Below are positions 33,006-41,597 of a DNA stretch of 64,000 nt, in pieces (the stretch's first letter is position 1; every line of letters starts with the position of its first letter). Position numbers and translations under genes: made by a program. Location of the stretch: assembly GCF_000252995.1 (NCBI RefSeq), contig NC_015761.1:3472001-3536000 (forward strand). Reading direction: 5' to 3'. The stretch is from Salmonella bongori NCTC 12419. GTDB lineage: Bacteria; Pseudomonadota; Gammaproteobacteria; Enterobacterales; Enterobacteriaceae. The notes under the pieces are model-generated. The model had not been told where the DNA came from, ran no database searches, and worked only from the letters and a program-made list of their open reading frames with translations.

Positions 33006-33503
33006 TACTTTTCTCCGCCAGGGTAAGATAATAGCCTCAAGGTGAGGAAGGGTATTACCCACAGGGTAAAATAAGAATTCGCCATTTGGCCTGGGCCATT
33101 TTACCGATAGCCATCGTATAAGGAAGCGGGAGATTATGATTATTTACAGCTTCAGGTTCGGGATTACAGAAGTGGATAAAATTAACGGTTTAATTTAAGG
33201 AATATCTTATTAAAGCAGACAAATAATGTCATCTTGAATATTAATTTACCGAAAGAGTACCCCTGGTGCACCGCAAAGGAAACGCCTGTTTTTCGCTTGA
33301 TATGTTACAAAGTATAAATTAGCACACGGCGTTAAAAAAGTGATAAAGCCTCTCACTGTCGCGGCGGCAAACCCGGTTAAAATAGCATCGACACACGCAC
33401 TCTCCATCCCATCATCTCCGCTTTTATCGTCACTATTTTACTATCCTCGCCTCGTTTCACGGTTTTTTAACGCAGCAGTCACCGTATTCAAGGAGGAAAT
33501 CCG
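33006..33503. other. Intergenic stretch between yhjB and the small basic ORF
   Basis: About 500 AT-rich bases hold the yhjB promoter side. A 74-codon frame (33340-33564) starts with a GTG and contains AAANPVKIAS, like the N-terminus of YjjX-type nucleotidases, but the rest does not follow that family, so I do not call it a gene. I see no RNA structure that I can support. Confidence 0.5.
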
Positions 33504-33596
33504 ATGTGCAACGCTATCAAACGTAATCCTTCACGCAGACAACGTTTGCGAAAGCCCTTATTAGATGCTAGAAAATCAATAAAAAGGCGTTTTTAG
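33504..33596 (+). CDS. Candidate 30-residue arginine-rich small protein
   Basis: The frame MCNAIKRNPSRRQR... through SIKRRF has 12 lysine or arginine among 30 residues. It is preceded by AAGGAGGA, a near-perfect Shine-Dalgarno, seven bases before the ATG. A ribosome site this strong is rarely found by chance. It ends 38 bases before yhjC, so it may be a co-transcribed leader or a separate small protein. I recognise no family. The high charge suits nucleic acid or membrane-surface binding, but that is speculation. Confidence 0.5.
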   Translation: MCNAIKRNPSRRQRLRKPLLDARKSIKRRF

Positions 33597-33634
33597 TATT
33601 ATTGTTACACTCAAGACAACAATAGAGCCTGATG

Positions 33635-34534
33635 ATGGATAAAATATATGCAATGAAATTATTTATCCGTGTGGCGGAACGGGAAAGCTTTTCCCGGGCG
33701 GCAGAAGAGGCCGGTCTACCCACAGGCAGTATTTCCCGGCAGATACAAGCGCTGGAAAACCAGCTGGGTATACGCCTGCTCCACCGCACCACCCGGCGGG
33801 TACAGCTTACTCAGGATGGAATGATCTACTATGAGCGAGCAAAAGATCTGTTGAGCAACCTGGATGAACTGGAAAGTTTTTTCCAGCCTGACCCCGCCAG
33901 TATCAGCGGAAAAATACGGGTAGATATACCGTCTGGTCTCGCAAACAGTCTGATCATGCCGCGTCTGCCCACTTTTTTACATCATTATCCCGGCATTGCG
34001 CTGGAGCTCTGCAGTGGCGATCGCCAGATCGATGTATTACGCGAGGATTTCGACTGTGTGGTACGTACAGGGCCGTTACACGCGCCAGGGATACTGACAC
34101 GCCCACTTGGCAATCTGACGATGGTGAACTGCGCCAGCCCACAATACCTGGAACGATTTGGTTATCCGGAAAGTCTTAATGACCTGACCTCACATGCAAT
34201 GGTGCATTATTCATTGACGCCAGGCGTCTCTTCACCGGGTTTTGCCCTCGACACCGTCCACGGTATGCAATGGGTAAAAACTGGCGGAATGTTAACCGTA
34301 AACAGTACGGAAACCTGGCATAGTGCCTGTCTGGCAGGACTGGGCATCATTCAGACGCCGCGCGTGACGGTGCGTGAAGCTTTACGCGCTGGAATGCTCG
34401 TTGAGATTTTGCCGCAATATCGCGCCAGCCCGCTACCGGTCACTCTGCTTTATCCCCATCGCCGTAATCTTTCCCGCCGGGTACATCTGTTTATGACATG
34501 GCTGACGGAGGCAATCAAAGATGCCACAGAATAG
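33635..34534 (+). CDS. yhjC: LysR-family transcriptional regulator YhjC (RcdB homologue)
   Basis: The 299-residue protein begins MDKIYAMKLFIRVAERESFS, a standard LysR winged helix-turn-helix (residues 1-60, with GLPTGSISRQIQALENQLGI), followed by a two-lobed effector domain. E. coli YhjC (RcdB) activates csgD, the master regulator of curli and cellulose, which fits the neighbouring cellulose genes; I carry this over by homology only. The ATG at 33632 is one codon earlier; I use the second ATG, as in E. coli. The protein is about 60% like its E. coli counterpart by eye, more diverged than its neighbours. Confidence 0.88.
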   Translation: MDKIYAMKLFIRVAERESFSRAAEEAGLPTGSISRQIQALENQLGIRLLHRTTRRVQLTQDGMIYYERAKDLLSNLDELESFFQPDPASISGKIRVDIPSGLANSLIMPRLPTFLHHYPGIALELCSGDRQIDVLREDFDCVVRTGPLHAPGILTRPLGNLTMVNCASPQYLERFGYPESLNDLTSHAMVHYSLTPGVSSPGFALDTVHGMQWVKTGGMLTVNSTETWHSACLAGLGIIQTPRVTVREALRAGMLVEILPQYRASPLPVTLLYPHRRNLSRRVHLFMTWLTEAIKDATE

Positions 34535-34605
34535 CTACTTTTCGGCATCAGCCGGGGAGAAGCTATACTGAAATACTCGATTGATGATGAAGGACGACCG
34601 ACCTG

Positions 34606-35634
34606 ATGACGCAGGAAAATGACGTAAAACGCCCCATTCAGGAACTGGAACTCGACCCGGTACAAAAAATTGAAACCCAGCCGCATCACGCGCCGGAAAA
34701 AAGTGAGAAAGCAAATCAGGCGTTGCATTCCCTCACCGCCCTGATGCAAAAAATCCAGCGCCAGCCGATGGTGGCTCACCTCATTCGCGCGACCGAACGT
34801 TTTAATGACCGGCTGGGCAATCAGTTTGGCGCGGCTATCACCTACTTCTCGTTTCTGTCGATGATCCCGATAATGATGGTGTCCTTTGCCGCAGCCGGTT
34901 TTATTCTCGCTTCGCATCCTAATCTGCTGGAAGATATCTTCAGCAAGATATTGATGAATGTGAGCGATCCTACGCTGGCGTCCACGCTGAAAAATACGAT
35001 TAACACGGCGGTTCAACAACGTACCACGGTAGGGCTGGTCGGACTGGGTATCGCGCTCTACTCCGGCGTTAACTGGATGGGGAATCTGCGGGAAGCGATT
35101 CGTGCCCAGTCGCGGGATGTCTGGGAGCGAACACCGCAGGATCAGGAAAAAATCTGGCTCAAATATCTGCGTGATTTTATCTCACTGATTGGGTTATTGG
35201 TCGCTTTAATCATTACGTTGTCTATTACTTCCATCGCGGGCTCCGCCCAGCAGATGATTATTTCAGCATTGTATCTTGACAGTATTGAGTGGTTAAAACC
35301 CGCCTGGCATTTGATTGGCCTGACGATCTCTATTTTTGCCAACTATTTGCTTTTCTTCTGGATTTTTTGGCGCCTGCCTCGTCACCGTCCACGTAAAAAA
35401 GCATTGATTCGCGGTACGTTTATCGCCGCTATCGGTTTTGAAGTAATTAAAATCATTATGACCTATACGCTGCCATCACTGGTGAAATCGCCTTCCGGCG
35501 CGGCGTTTGGCTCTGTACTCGGTCTGATGGCGTTCTTTTACTTTTTTGCCCGTCTGACGTTATTCTGCGCAGCCTGGATAGCGACCGCCGAATACAAGGA
35601 TGACCCACGAATGCCAGGAAAAACCCAACACTAA
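34606..35634 (+). CDS. yhjD: YihY/BrkB-family inner-membrane protein YhjD
   Basis: The 342-residue protein has a soluble N-terminal tail (about residues 1-70), then six to eight membrane helices with the family tracts FGAAITYFSFLSMIPIMM and GLYSGVNWMGNLREAIRAQ-like segment near residue 140-165. It belongs to the YihY/virulence factor BrkB family. E. coli yhjD mutations suppress the need for Kdo in lipopolysaccharide, so a role in lipid A precursor transport has been proposed; the true function is unsettled. It follows yhjC after 71 bases on the same strand. A REP element follows. Confidence 0.9.
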   Translation: MTQENDVKRPIQELELDPVQKIETQPHHAPEKSEKANQALHSLTALMQKIQRQPMVAHLIRATERFNDRLGNQFGAAITYFSFLSMIPIMMVSFAAAGFILASHPNLLEDIFSKILMNVSDPTLASTLKNTINTAVQQRTTVGLVGLGIALYSGVNWMGNLREAIRAQSRDVWERTPQDQEKIWLKYLRDFISLIGLLVALIITLSITSIAGSAQQMIISALYLDSIEWLKPAWHLIGLTISIFANYLLFFWIFWRLPRHRPRKKALIRGTFIAAIGFEVIKIIMTYTLPSLVKSPSGAAFGSVLGLMAFFYFFARLTLFCAAWIATAEYKDDPRMPGKTQH

Positions 35635-35644
35635 CTTGCGGGTT

Positions 35645-35681
35645 GATGCCGGATGGCGACGGGCGACGTCCTATCCGGCCT
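35645..35681. repeat. REP element after yhjD
   Basis: One GCCGGATGGCGAC...CTATCCGGC palindrome directly follows yhjD. Confidence 0.8.
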
Positions 35682-35938
35682 ATCATCAGGCACGACCTTC
35701 CGCCCTCGGCCTTTGTTTCAGCATATAAATCCATACATTAACTTTTATTTAACCTTAAACCAGTTTTATCCACCAGATTTAAAATTATGTGAAGCATTTC
35801 ATAGAAGCGAAATTGCGGGCCTAAACATTATCCCCTTTTTGCGTCTTTTTTGACCATTTTTCATTTTTGTTACAGATTGAAATATATCATTTGCTGTGCG
35901 TAATATGGCCATTCGTTCGCCAAAAATAAGAAAATTAT
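35682..35938. other. AT-rich promoter region of yhjE
   Basis: The 257 bases before yhjE are AT-rich and hold no supported gene. A 21-codon frame (35905-35970) overlaps the yhjE start, but no Shine-Dalgarno precedes it. The yhjE ATG itself also lacks a good ribosome site. Confidence 0.4.
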
Positions 35939-37261
35939 ATGCAAACAACCGCCACAACACTCGACCATGAGCAGGAACATGTTCCGGTAAACTCACGCAA
36001 TAAAGTTGTCGTCGCCTCGCTTATCGGCACCGCGATTGAGTTCTTCGACTTCTATATTTATGCCACCGCTGCGGTGATCGTATTCCCTCATATTTTCTTT
36101 CCGCAAGGCGATCCCACCGCGGCAACGCTACAATCGCTCGCCACCTTCGCTATCGCGTTTGTGGCGCGTCCAATTGGCTCTGCGCTATTCGGTCATTTCG
36201 GCGACCGGGTAGGCCGCAAAGTCACCCTCGTGGCCTCGCTGCTGACCATGGGGATTTCGACGGTCATTATCGGCCTGTTACCGGGCTACGCGACGATAGG
36301 CATTTTCGCACCGTTGCTGCTGGCGCTGGCGCGTTTCGGCCAGGGGCTGGGCCTGGGCGGCGAGTGGGGCGGCGCGGCGCTGCTGGCGACAGAAAATGCG
36401 CCGCCGCGTAAACGCGCGTTGTATGGATCTTTTCCGCAGCTGGGCGCGCCTATCGGCTTCTTTTTCGCTAATGGCACCTTTCTGCTGCTCTCATGGTTGC
36501 TGACGGACGAACAGTTTATGAGCTGGGGCTGGCGCGTCCCGTTTATTTTCTCAGCGGTACTGGTCATTATCGGCCTGTATGTGCGCGTGTCACTGCATGA
36601 AACACCGGTATTTGCGAAAGTGGCTGCAGCGAAAAAACAGGTGAAAATTCCGCTGGGCACATTGTTAACGAAACATGTCCGCGTAACCATTCTCGGCACG
36701 TTCATTATGCTGGCAACCTATACACTGTTCTATATCATGACCGTCTATTCCATGACTTACAGTACCGCCGCTGCACCTGTGGGGCTTGGCCTGCCGCGTA
36801 ATGAAATACTGTGGATGCTGATGATGGCAGTGATTGGTTTCGGCGTGATGGTGCCTGTCGCCGGCCTACTGGCGGATGCATTTGGCCGTCGGAAAAGCAT
36901 GGTTATCATTACCACGCTCATCATCCTCTTCGCGTTGTTCGCCTTTACTCCGTTACTGGGTTCCGGCAATCCAGCGCTGGTATTCGCGTTCCTGTTATTA
37001 GGTTTGAGTCTGATGGGGTTAACCTTCGGCCCGATGGGGGCACTACTGCCGGAGCTGTTCCCAACGGAAGTACGTTATACCGGTGCGTCGTTTTCCTACA
37101 ATGTGTCATCGATTCTGGGCGCTTCCGTCGCTCCGTATATTGCCGCATGGTTGCAGAGTCACTATGGACTGGCCGCCGTTGGGGTTTACCTGGCGTCCAT
37201 GGCCGCGCTGACGCTGATTGCGCTGCTGCTAACCCATGAGACGCGTCATCAGTCGTTATAA
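35939..37261 (+). CDS. yhjE: MFS metabolite:proton symporter YhjE
   Basis: The 440-residue inner-membrane protein has 12 helices and belongs to the metabolite:H+ symporter branch of the major facilitator superfamily, with ProP, KgtP and ShiA. Motifs seen are GTAIEFFDFYIYATAAVIVF near the start, HFGDRVGRK in loop 2-3, and GGEWGGAALLATENAPP near helix 4-5. The substrate is unknown. It is followed by a BIME and the convergent yhjG. The upstream 300 bases are AT-rich. Confidence 0.93.
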   Translation: MQTTATTLDHEQEHVPVNSRNKVVVASLIGTAIEFFDFYIYATAAVIVFPHIFFPQGDPTAATLQSLATFAIAFVARPIGSALFGHFGDRVGRKVTLVASLLTMGISTVIIGLLPGYATIGIFAPLLLALARFGQGLGLGGEWGGAALLATENAPPRKRALYGSFPQLGAPIGFFFANGTFLLLSWLLTDEQFMSWGWRVPFIFSAVLVIIGLYVRVSLHETPVFAKVAAAKKQVKIPLGTLLTKHVRVTILGTFIMLATYTLFYIMTVYSMTYSTAAAPVGLGLPRNEILWMLMMAVIGFGVMVPVAGLLADAFGRRKSMVIITTLIILFALFAFTPLLGSGNPALVFAFLLLGLSLMGLTFGPMGALLPELFPTEVRYTGASFSYNVSSILGASVAPYIAAWLQSHYGLAAVGVYLASMAALTLIALLLTHETRHQSL

Positions 37262-37267
37262 TAGGGG

Positions 37268-37350
37268 CGCAGCCGGATGACGCTGCGCTTATGCGGCCTA
37301 CGAGGTGAGCATTACGTAGGCCGGTTAAGACGCTTTGCCTCGCCCTCCGG
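37268..37350. repeat. BIME (paired REP units) between yhjE and yhjG
   Basis: Two inverted REP-like units (GCCGGATGACGCTGCGC... and GTAGGCCGGTTAAG...) fill the gap between the convergent genes. Confidence 0.75.
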
Positions 37351-37364
37351 TACTCTGTTTTACG

Positions 37365-39425
37365 TTACTGCTTCATCTGCGTTAAAATTGTCCGGCACTG
37401 ATTGGCTTCGCCTTCAGAAGGCGAGATGAGTGCCAGCAGAGCAGCGGCGGGGGTCACCAACGTCGCCAGCGCCGCCGCAACCGCGCCGCGCGCAATCAGT
37501 GGGCCGGGCTTCACACCCGCCTGCGGATTTTTAAAACTCCCACGTACGTAAAGCGGCGATCGCAGCGTGATAATGCGAATCCCCTTACTTTCCGGATCGA
37601 TGGTTAAATCCAGCTGTTCAGAGGCAAAACTCGCTGTGCCGGTCACGTTAACCAACGCATTTTCCGTATCAAAAGCAAAAATCTGCGGCCGCGCTACGCC
37701 GTTCGTAATATTGAGGTTCGCCGCCGCACAGTTAACCCGGACTTCGTCATCGCCAAAAATCTGCCCGACAATATAGTTGCCGACGTTCAGTCCCACGATT
37801 TCCATCAGGTTGCGGCTAATCAACCCATCATTCATCAACAATTTAAGGTTGCCGTTGCTGTTGCCAAGCAGAGCGGCGACTGAATTGCCTGTACCGCGAA
37901 TATCCGCATCGCCGTTCAGCTCGCCCAGCGTTTTCTGCATCAGCTCCACATCCGGCATCAGTTCTTTAAGCTTCAGTCGACGCGCCTGTATATCCGCCCG
38001 TCCCTGCATCGGCTTTTTATCCCCTTCCAGATGGATGTTGGATACAATGCTGCCGCCTGCCAGACCAAACTTCAACGGCTGGAGACGTAAGTCGGCGTTT
38101 TTCAAAATGATATGGGTCGACAGATCGCTGATCGGCAGATTACTGCCATGTTCAATACGTCGGCCTTTAAAACGGACATCGGCGTCCATAACGTCCCATT
38201 TGTCCGTTTCAAAGCGATCGTAAGGCAATACTTTATCCGCCGGCTGAACATTCTTCTCGCCTTTGCGCTGTTCAGACCGTTTCGACTGCTCAGCGCCTTT
38301 CCCGGAATCCACACCAATCAGCGGCCCGAGATCGGCCAGCCGTAGCTGGCGCGATTCAACGTCGCCTTCCAGTTTTGGGCGCGGTTTACCAGTGGTATAA
38401 GTAAGGGAACCGTGGATATCACTGTCGCCAATGCGCCCGTTAAAACCGCGATAATCAAATACCGATGACTTTTCAGCGTCGATTTTCGCCACCAGCCGAC
38501 CATCAGTTTCAAACGGCGGCGTATCCGGCAGCAATACGCCAGTTAAATCATATAAATCGCCCAGTGAATCGCCGGAAAATTTAAGCCGTAGGTCGACGCC
38601 GCCCATGTTCATCGGATCATTGACCACGCCGCTGAAGGCCACCCGCGTATTGCCAGAGCGAAAATCGGCCTGCACCGGAAAAGGCGTATCTTCGCTACGC
38701 AATGCCAGCATACCGCCTATTTTCCCCGTACCGGTCAACGGTTCACCGTTATAACGCCCCTGCGCCTTCAGGCCGAAGACATAATCGCCCACTCTGGCTT
38801 TATCGTCTTTGCCTTTCGTTCCCGTCACTTCGCTGAACGGCAACGGTTTGCCTAACGGATCGATCAGAATAGTGATATCCGCTTTGCTGACCTTATCATC
38901 GATCGCGATTCGCCCCTGGTCGAAGAGAATATTATCCAGCCGGAAGGACCAGGCAGAAGGCTTAGCATTCGGGTCCGGATTCTCGTCTTGTGCGAGATGA
39001 AAGGTCCAGTTATTGTTTTTCTCGGACAGACGAATAAGACGCGCATCGGGTTTCACCAGTTTGATCCACGGCAGCCAGACAGTTTTGGTCAGTAACGCCA
39101 GCGGGGCGAGCGTCGCTTCAACGCGGGGCAGATGCACCATCGTCACTTCTGGAATATCGGGCGGATTGCCGAGAATGACGTCTTCGGCGTGGACATGCGG
39201 CCACGGCACCCAGCTTCGCCAGCCGGTCTCCTGCTTTTGACGTTCCCACACCACGCCTAAATCGCCGCGAATCGCGAAAGGCCGGTTCAGCTCGGTAGAG
39301 ACTTTCTGGTTGATGGTCGGTTTAAGGCGGTTCCAGTCAAATGTTGCGATCAAAATAATAACTATGACGATCAACAACAAGAAAGTCCCTGTAATGGCGG
39401 CGGTTATTTTGCCTGCTTTAGTCAT
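37365..39425 (-). CDS. yhjG: AsmA-family envelope protein YhjG
   Basis: The 686-residue protein has an N-terminal membrane anchor (about residues 8-30) and a long periplasmic part of the AsmA type. AsmA family members (AsmA, TamB, YhdP, YicH, YdbH, YhjG) are bridge-like beta-groove proteins thought to move phospholipids between membranes or shape the outer membrane; YhjG's own role is unclear. The C-terminal AsmA_2 region includes LDLTIDPESKGIRIITLRSP and GSFKNPQAGVKPGPL. A basic, lysine-rich stretch near residue 380-395 interrupts the middle. Length is near that of the E. coli protein (691). Confidence 0.92.
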   Translation of the reverse strand: MTKAGKITAAITGTFLLLIVIVIILIATFDWNRLKPTINQKVSTELNRPFAIRGDLGVVWERQKQETGWRSWVPWPHVHAEDVILGNPPDIPEVTMVHLPRVEATLAPLALLTKTVWLPWIKLVKPDARLIRLSEKNNNWTFHLAQDENPDPNAKPSAWSFRLDNILFDQGRIAIDDKVSKADITILIDPLGKPLPFSEVTGTKGKDDKARVGDYVFGLKAQGRYNGEPLTGTGKIGGMLALRSEDTPFPVQADFRSGNTRVAFSGVVNDPMNMGGVDLRLKFSGDSLGDLYDLTGVLLPDTPPFETDGRLVAKIDAEKSSVFDYRGFNGRIGDSDIHGSLTYTTGKPRPKLEGDVESRQLRLADLGPLIGVDSGKGAEQSKRSEQRKGEKNVQPADKVLPYDRFETDKWDVMDADVRFKGRRIEHGSNLPISDLSTHIILKNADLRLQPLKFGLAGGSIVSNIHLEGDKKPMQGRADIQARRLKLKELMPDVELMQKTLGELNGDADIRGTGNSVAALLGNSNGNLKLLMNDGLISRNLMEIVGLNVGNYIVGQIFGDDEVRVNCAAANLNITNGVARPQIFAFDTENALVNVTGTASFASEQLDLTIDPESKGIRIITLRSPLYVRGSFKNPQAGVKPGPLIARGAVAAALATLVTPAAALLALISPSEGEANQCRTILTQMKQ

Positions 39426-39533
39426 GTGTTATTTCCTCACTTCTTCCCTTGCCTGTCCTAAAGATAGTTCAGCCAGACGAAAAAGGAGGACGACCGCGCC
39501 CCGTGATACCACAGATTATGGGAGCAGTCTGCG

Positions 39534-40301
39534 TTACAGGGTCTGTATGACCTCTTCAAGCGATACCAGCGGCACAGGGCGGGAAAGGAAATAGCCCTGA
39601 GCCGCAAATGCGGGTGAGCGCTGAACATCACGCCACTCTTCCAGCGTCTCCACGCCTTCGACAATCACGCCGCGGCAGTAGCGGTTCATCAGTTGCAGCA
39701 GCAAGATGAAAAGGTTACGCCCTTCGGGGGTCTGACGCAGCATGACAAACAGATCCCGCGCGACTTTTATGTAGTCATAGCGCACTTCACTCAGCGCTGA
39801 AAAGTTAGCCATACCGGTACCGAAATCATCCAGCCATAGCGGGCCGAACTCACACATTGAGGCGAAAGAGGAGTCTTTGGGCAAACGAATATGTTCGACG
39901 AGTTCGAAACGCAGCCAGGGCAAGCGCTCCATCGTTGCCAGAATATCCGGCTGCCGACGCATCGCAATCAGCGTAGGGCCGTCCACATTGACCGATGCCA
40001 ACAAGTGGTGGCGGGTGAAAAAATCGGCTTTTTGTTCAAGCTGATGAAGTTGCTCTTTCACCACCTCAATACGGTGTCGAACCGCTAATTCCGCAAAATA
40101 ACGATCCGGGGCAATACGTCTGGAAGGGTTATCAGGATGGGTGACGACCGTCAGAAGTTCAACCGCCATCAGACGGCCATTCGTCTGATATATCGGCTGG
40201 TAAGTATAGGCACGCTCGCATTGCAGCCAATAGCGCCGTTCCTGCAAGTTCTCGATACCTGCATCAGGGACGCTTAGCTGCTGGATAACCTGCTTTATCA
40301 T
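39534..40301 (-). CDS. pdeH: Cyclic-di-GMP phosphodiesterase PdeH (YhjH)
   Basis: The 255-residue soluble protein is a stand-alone EAL domain. The signature glutamate is in AVELLT (E48), and the metal/catalytic tract LWLDDFGTGMANFSAL and the C-terminal VIVEGVETLEEW are intact, so it should be active. It hydrolyses cyclic-di-GMP and keeps the level low during motility, releasing the YcgR brake on flagella. I start at the ATG at 40301 (MIKQVIQQLS) as in E. coli; the frame is open to 40346 but that would start within 4 bases of the promoter -10. The sigma28-type promoter upstream is a near-perfect match. Confidence 0.95.
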   Translation of the reverse strand: MIKQVIQQLSVPDAGIENLQERRYWLQCERAYTYQPIYQTNGRLMAVELLTVVTHPDNPSRRIAPDRYFAELAVRHRIEVVKEQLHQLEQKADFFTRHHLLASVNVDGPTLIAMRRQPDILATMERLPWLRFELVEHIRLPKDSSFASMCEFGPLWLDDFGTGMANFSALSEVRYDYIKVARDLFVMLRQTPEGRNLFILLLQLMNRYCRGVIVEGVETLEEWRDVQRSPAFAAQGYFLSRPVPLVSLEEVIQTL

Positions 40302-40349
40302 CTCAGTTGTCCTGTTAATGGGAGTGTGACTGTCCGGACTTGTCAAAGG

Positions 40350-40376
40350 TTATCGGCGTTCAGGCAGAGAACTTTA
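40350..40376 (-). promoter_or_regulatory. Sigma28 (FliA) flagellar class 3 promoter of pdeH
   Basis: On the minus strand TAAAGTT is followed by GCCGATAA with the standard sigma28 spacing (TAAAGTTC-N11-GCCGATAA), close to the full FliA consensus. It lies about 50 bases before the chosen start. Confidence 0.92.
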
Positions 40377-40445
40377 CCCTCGCACTCCGGCAAAATAAAA
40401 AGAGGTCACCAAAACCTGTCAAAAATACGTTCTGGCTCAAAAAAT

Positions 40446-40464
40446 AATGGAACGATGTTTTAAT
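40446..40464. promoter_or_regulatory. KdgR-like operator upstream of kdgK
   Basis: AATGGAACGATGTTTTAAT resembles the KdgR consensus (AATGAAAC-like arm, centre, GTTTCATT-like arm) with a few mismatches. E. coli kdgK belongs to the KdgR regulon. Confidence 0.55.
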
Positions 40465-40529
40465 ATGATTGACCACAAAACCTCCACAGCGCACACTAAC
40501 GCTAATTTTTACAGATCAGGTTCACGACT

Positions 40530-41459
40530 ATGTCTAAAAAGATTGCCGTGATTGGCGAATGCATGATTGAACTGTCACAGAAAGGCGCAGATGTTCAGCG
40601 CGGCTTCGGTGGCGATACGTTGAATACCGCCGTTTATATCGCCCGCCAGGTCGATTCCGCAGACCTGACCGTTCACTATGTGACGGCGCTGGGGACCGAC
40701 AGTTTTAGCCAACACATGCTGAACGCCTGGCAGCATGAAAACGTGGATACCTCACTGACGCAACGAATGGAAAATCGTCTGCCTGGGCTCTACTACATCG
40801 AAACTGACGATACCGGTGAACGGACCTTCTACTACTGGCGTAACGAAGCAGCGGCGAAATTCTGGCTGGAAAGCGAGCAGTCAGCGGCGATCTGCGAGAC
40901 GCTGGCGACTTTCGATTATCTCTATCTGAGCGGCATTAGCCTTGCGATTTTAAGCCCGGACAGCCGTGATAAATTACTTTCTTTACTACGAGAATGCCGC
41001 GCCAATGGCGGGAAAGTGATTTTTGACAATAATTATCGCCCGCGTTTATGGGCAAGCCGGGAAGAGACGCAGCAGGTCTATCAAAAGATGCTGGAATGCA
41101 CCGATATCGCCTTCCTGACACTGGACGATGAAGACGCGCTATGGGGTAAGAAACCGGTGGAGGAGGTCATTGCCCGCACCCACGCGGCAGGTGTACACGA
41201 AGTGGTCGTAAAACGTGGCGCGGAGTCTTGCCTGGTCTCGATTCAGAGTGAATCGATCGTTGACGTTCCGGCGATAAAACTCCCGAAAGAAAAAGTCATA
41301 GATACCACCGCCGCAGGCGATTCCTTCAGCGCCGGTTATCTGTCTGTCCGTTTGACAGGCGGCCACGCGACGGATGCCGCGAAACGGGGGCACCTGACGG
41401 CCAGTACGGTGATCCAGCATCGTGGGGCAATTATCCCGCGCGACGCCATGCCGCAGTAA
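40530..41459 (+). CDS. kdgK: 2-keto-3-deoxygluconate kinase KdgK
   Basis: The 309-residue cytoplasmic kinase of the PfkB family phosphorylates 2-keto-3-deoxygluconate (from uronates) to KDPG, which KDPG aldolase then cleaves. The N-terminal sugar motif GGDTLNTAVYIAR and the C-terminal ATP motif DTTAAGDSFSAGY with its catalytic aspartate are clear. Length equals that of E. coli KdgK. A KdgR-like operator lies 66 bases before the start. It is divergent from pdeH, and a BIME separates it from the convergent yhjJ. Confidence 0.96.
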   Translation: MSKKIAVIGECMIELSQKGADVQRGFGGDTLNTAVYIARQVDSADLTVHYVTALGTDSFSQHMLNAWQHENVDTSLTQRMENRLPGLYYIETDDTGERTFYYWRNEAAAKFWLESEQSAAICETLATFDYLYLSGISLAILSPDSRDKLLSLLRECRANGGKVIFDNNYRPRLWASREETQQVYQKMLECTDIAFLTLDDEDALWGKKPVEEVIARTHAAGVHEVVVKRGAESCLVSIQSESIVDVPAIKLPKEKVIDTTAAGDSFSAGYLSVRLTGGHATDAAKRGHLTASTVIQHRGAIIPRDAMPQ

Positions 41460-41471
41460 GGGATTCACTTT

Positions 41472-41593
41472 TACCCGGTGGCGCTGCGCTTACCGGGCCT
41501 GTGTTGACGCGCTGCCTGTAGGCCAGATAAGGCCGTCACGCCGCCACCGGGCAAAATGCCCGGTGACACTGCACTTACCGGACCTACGGGCGG
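41472..41593. repeat. BIME (three REP-like units) between kdgK and yhjJ
   Basis: Alternating units ACCCGGTGGCGCTGCGC..., GTAGGCCAGATAAGG..., and CCGGTGACACTGCAC... fill the gap between the convergent kdgK and yhjJ stop codons. Confidence 0.8.
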
Positions 41594-41597
41594 CAGG

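Noticed and set aside
33340..33564. 74-codon frame containing AAANPVKIAS, similar to the N-terminus of YjjX-type nucleotidases
   Set aside because: Only about ten residues fit; the remainder shows no family features, the start is a GTG without a ribosome site, and it overlaps the better-supported small ORF in another frame.
35905..35970. 21-codon frame overlapping the yhjE start
   Set aside because: No Shine-Dalgarno and no recognisable composition; overlap by chance is likely in this AT-rich leader.
41472..41593. Multiple hairpins considered as a CRISPR or sRNA cluster
   Set aside because: The units are standard REP palindromes in a BIME arrangement without spacers, promoter or leader.
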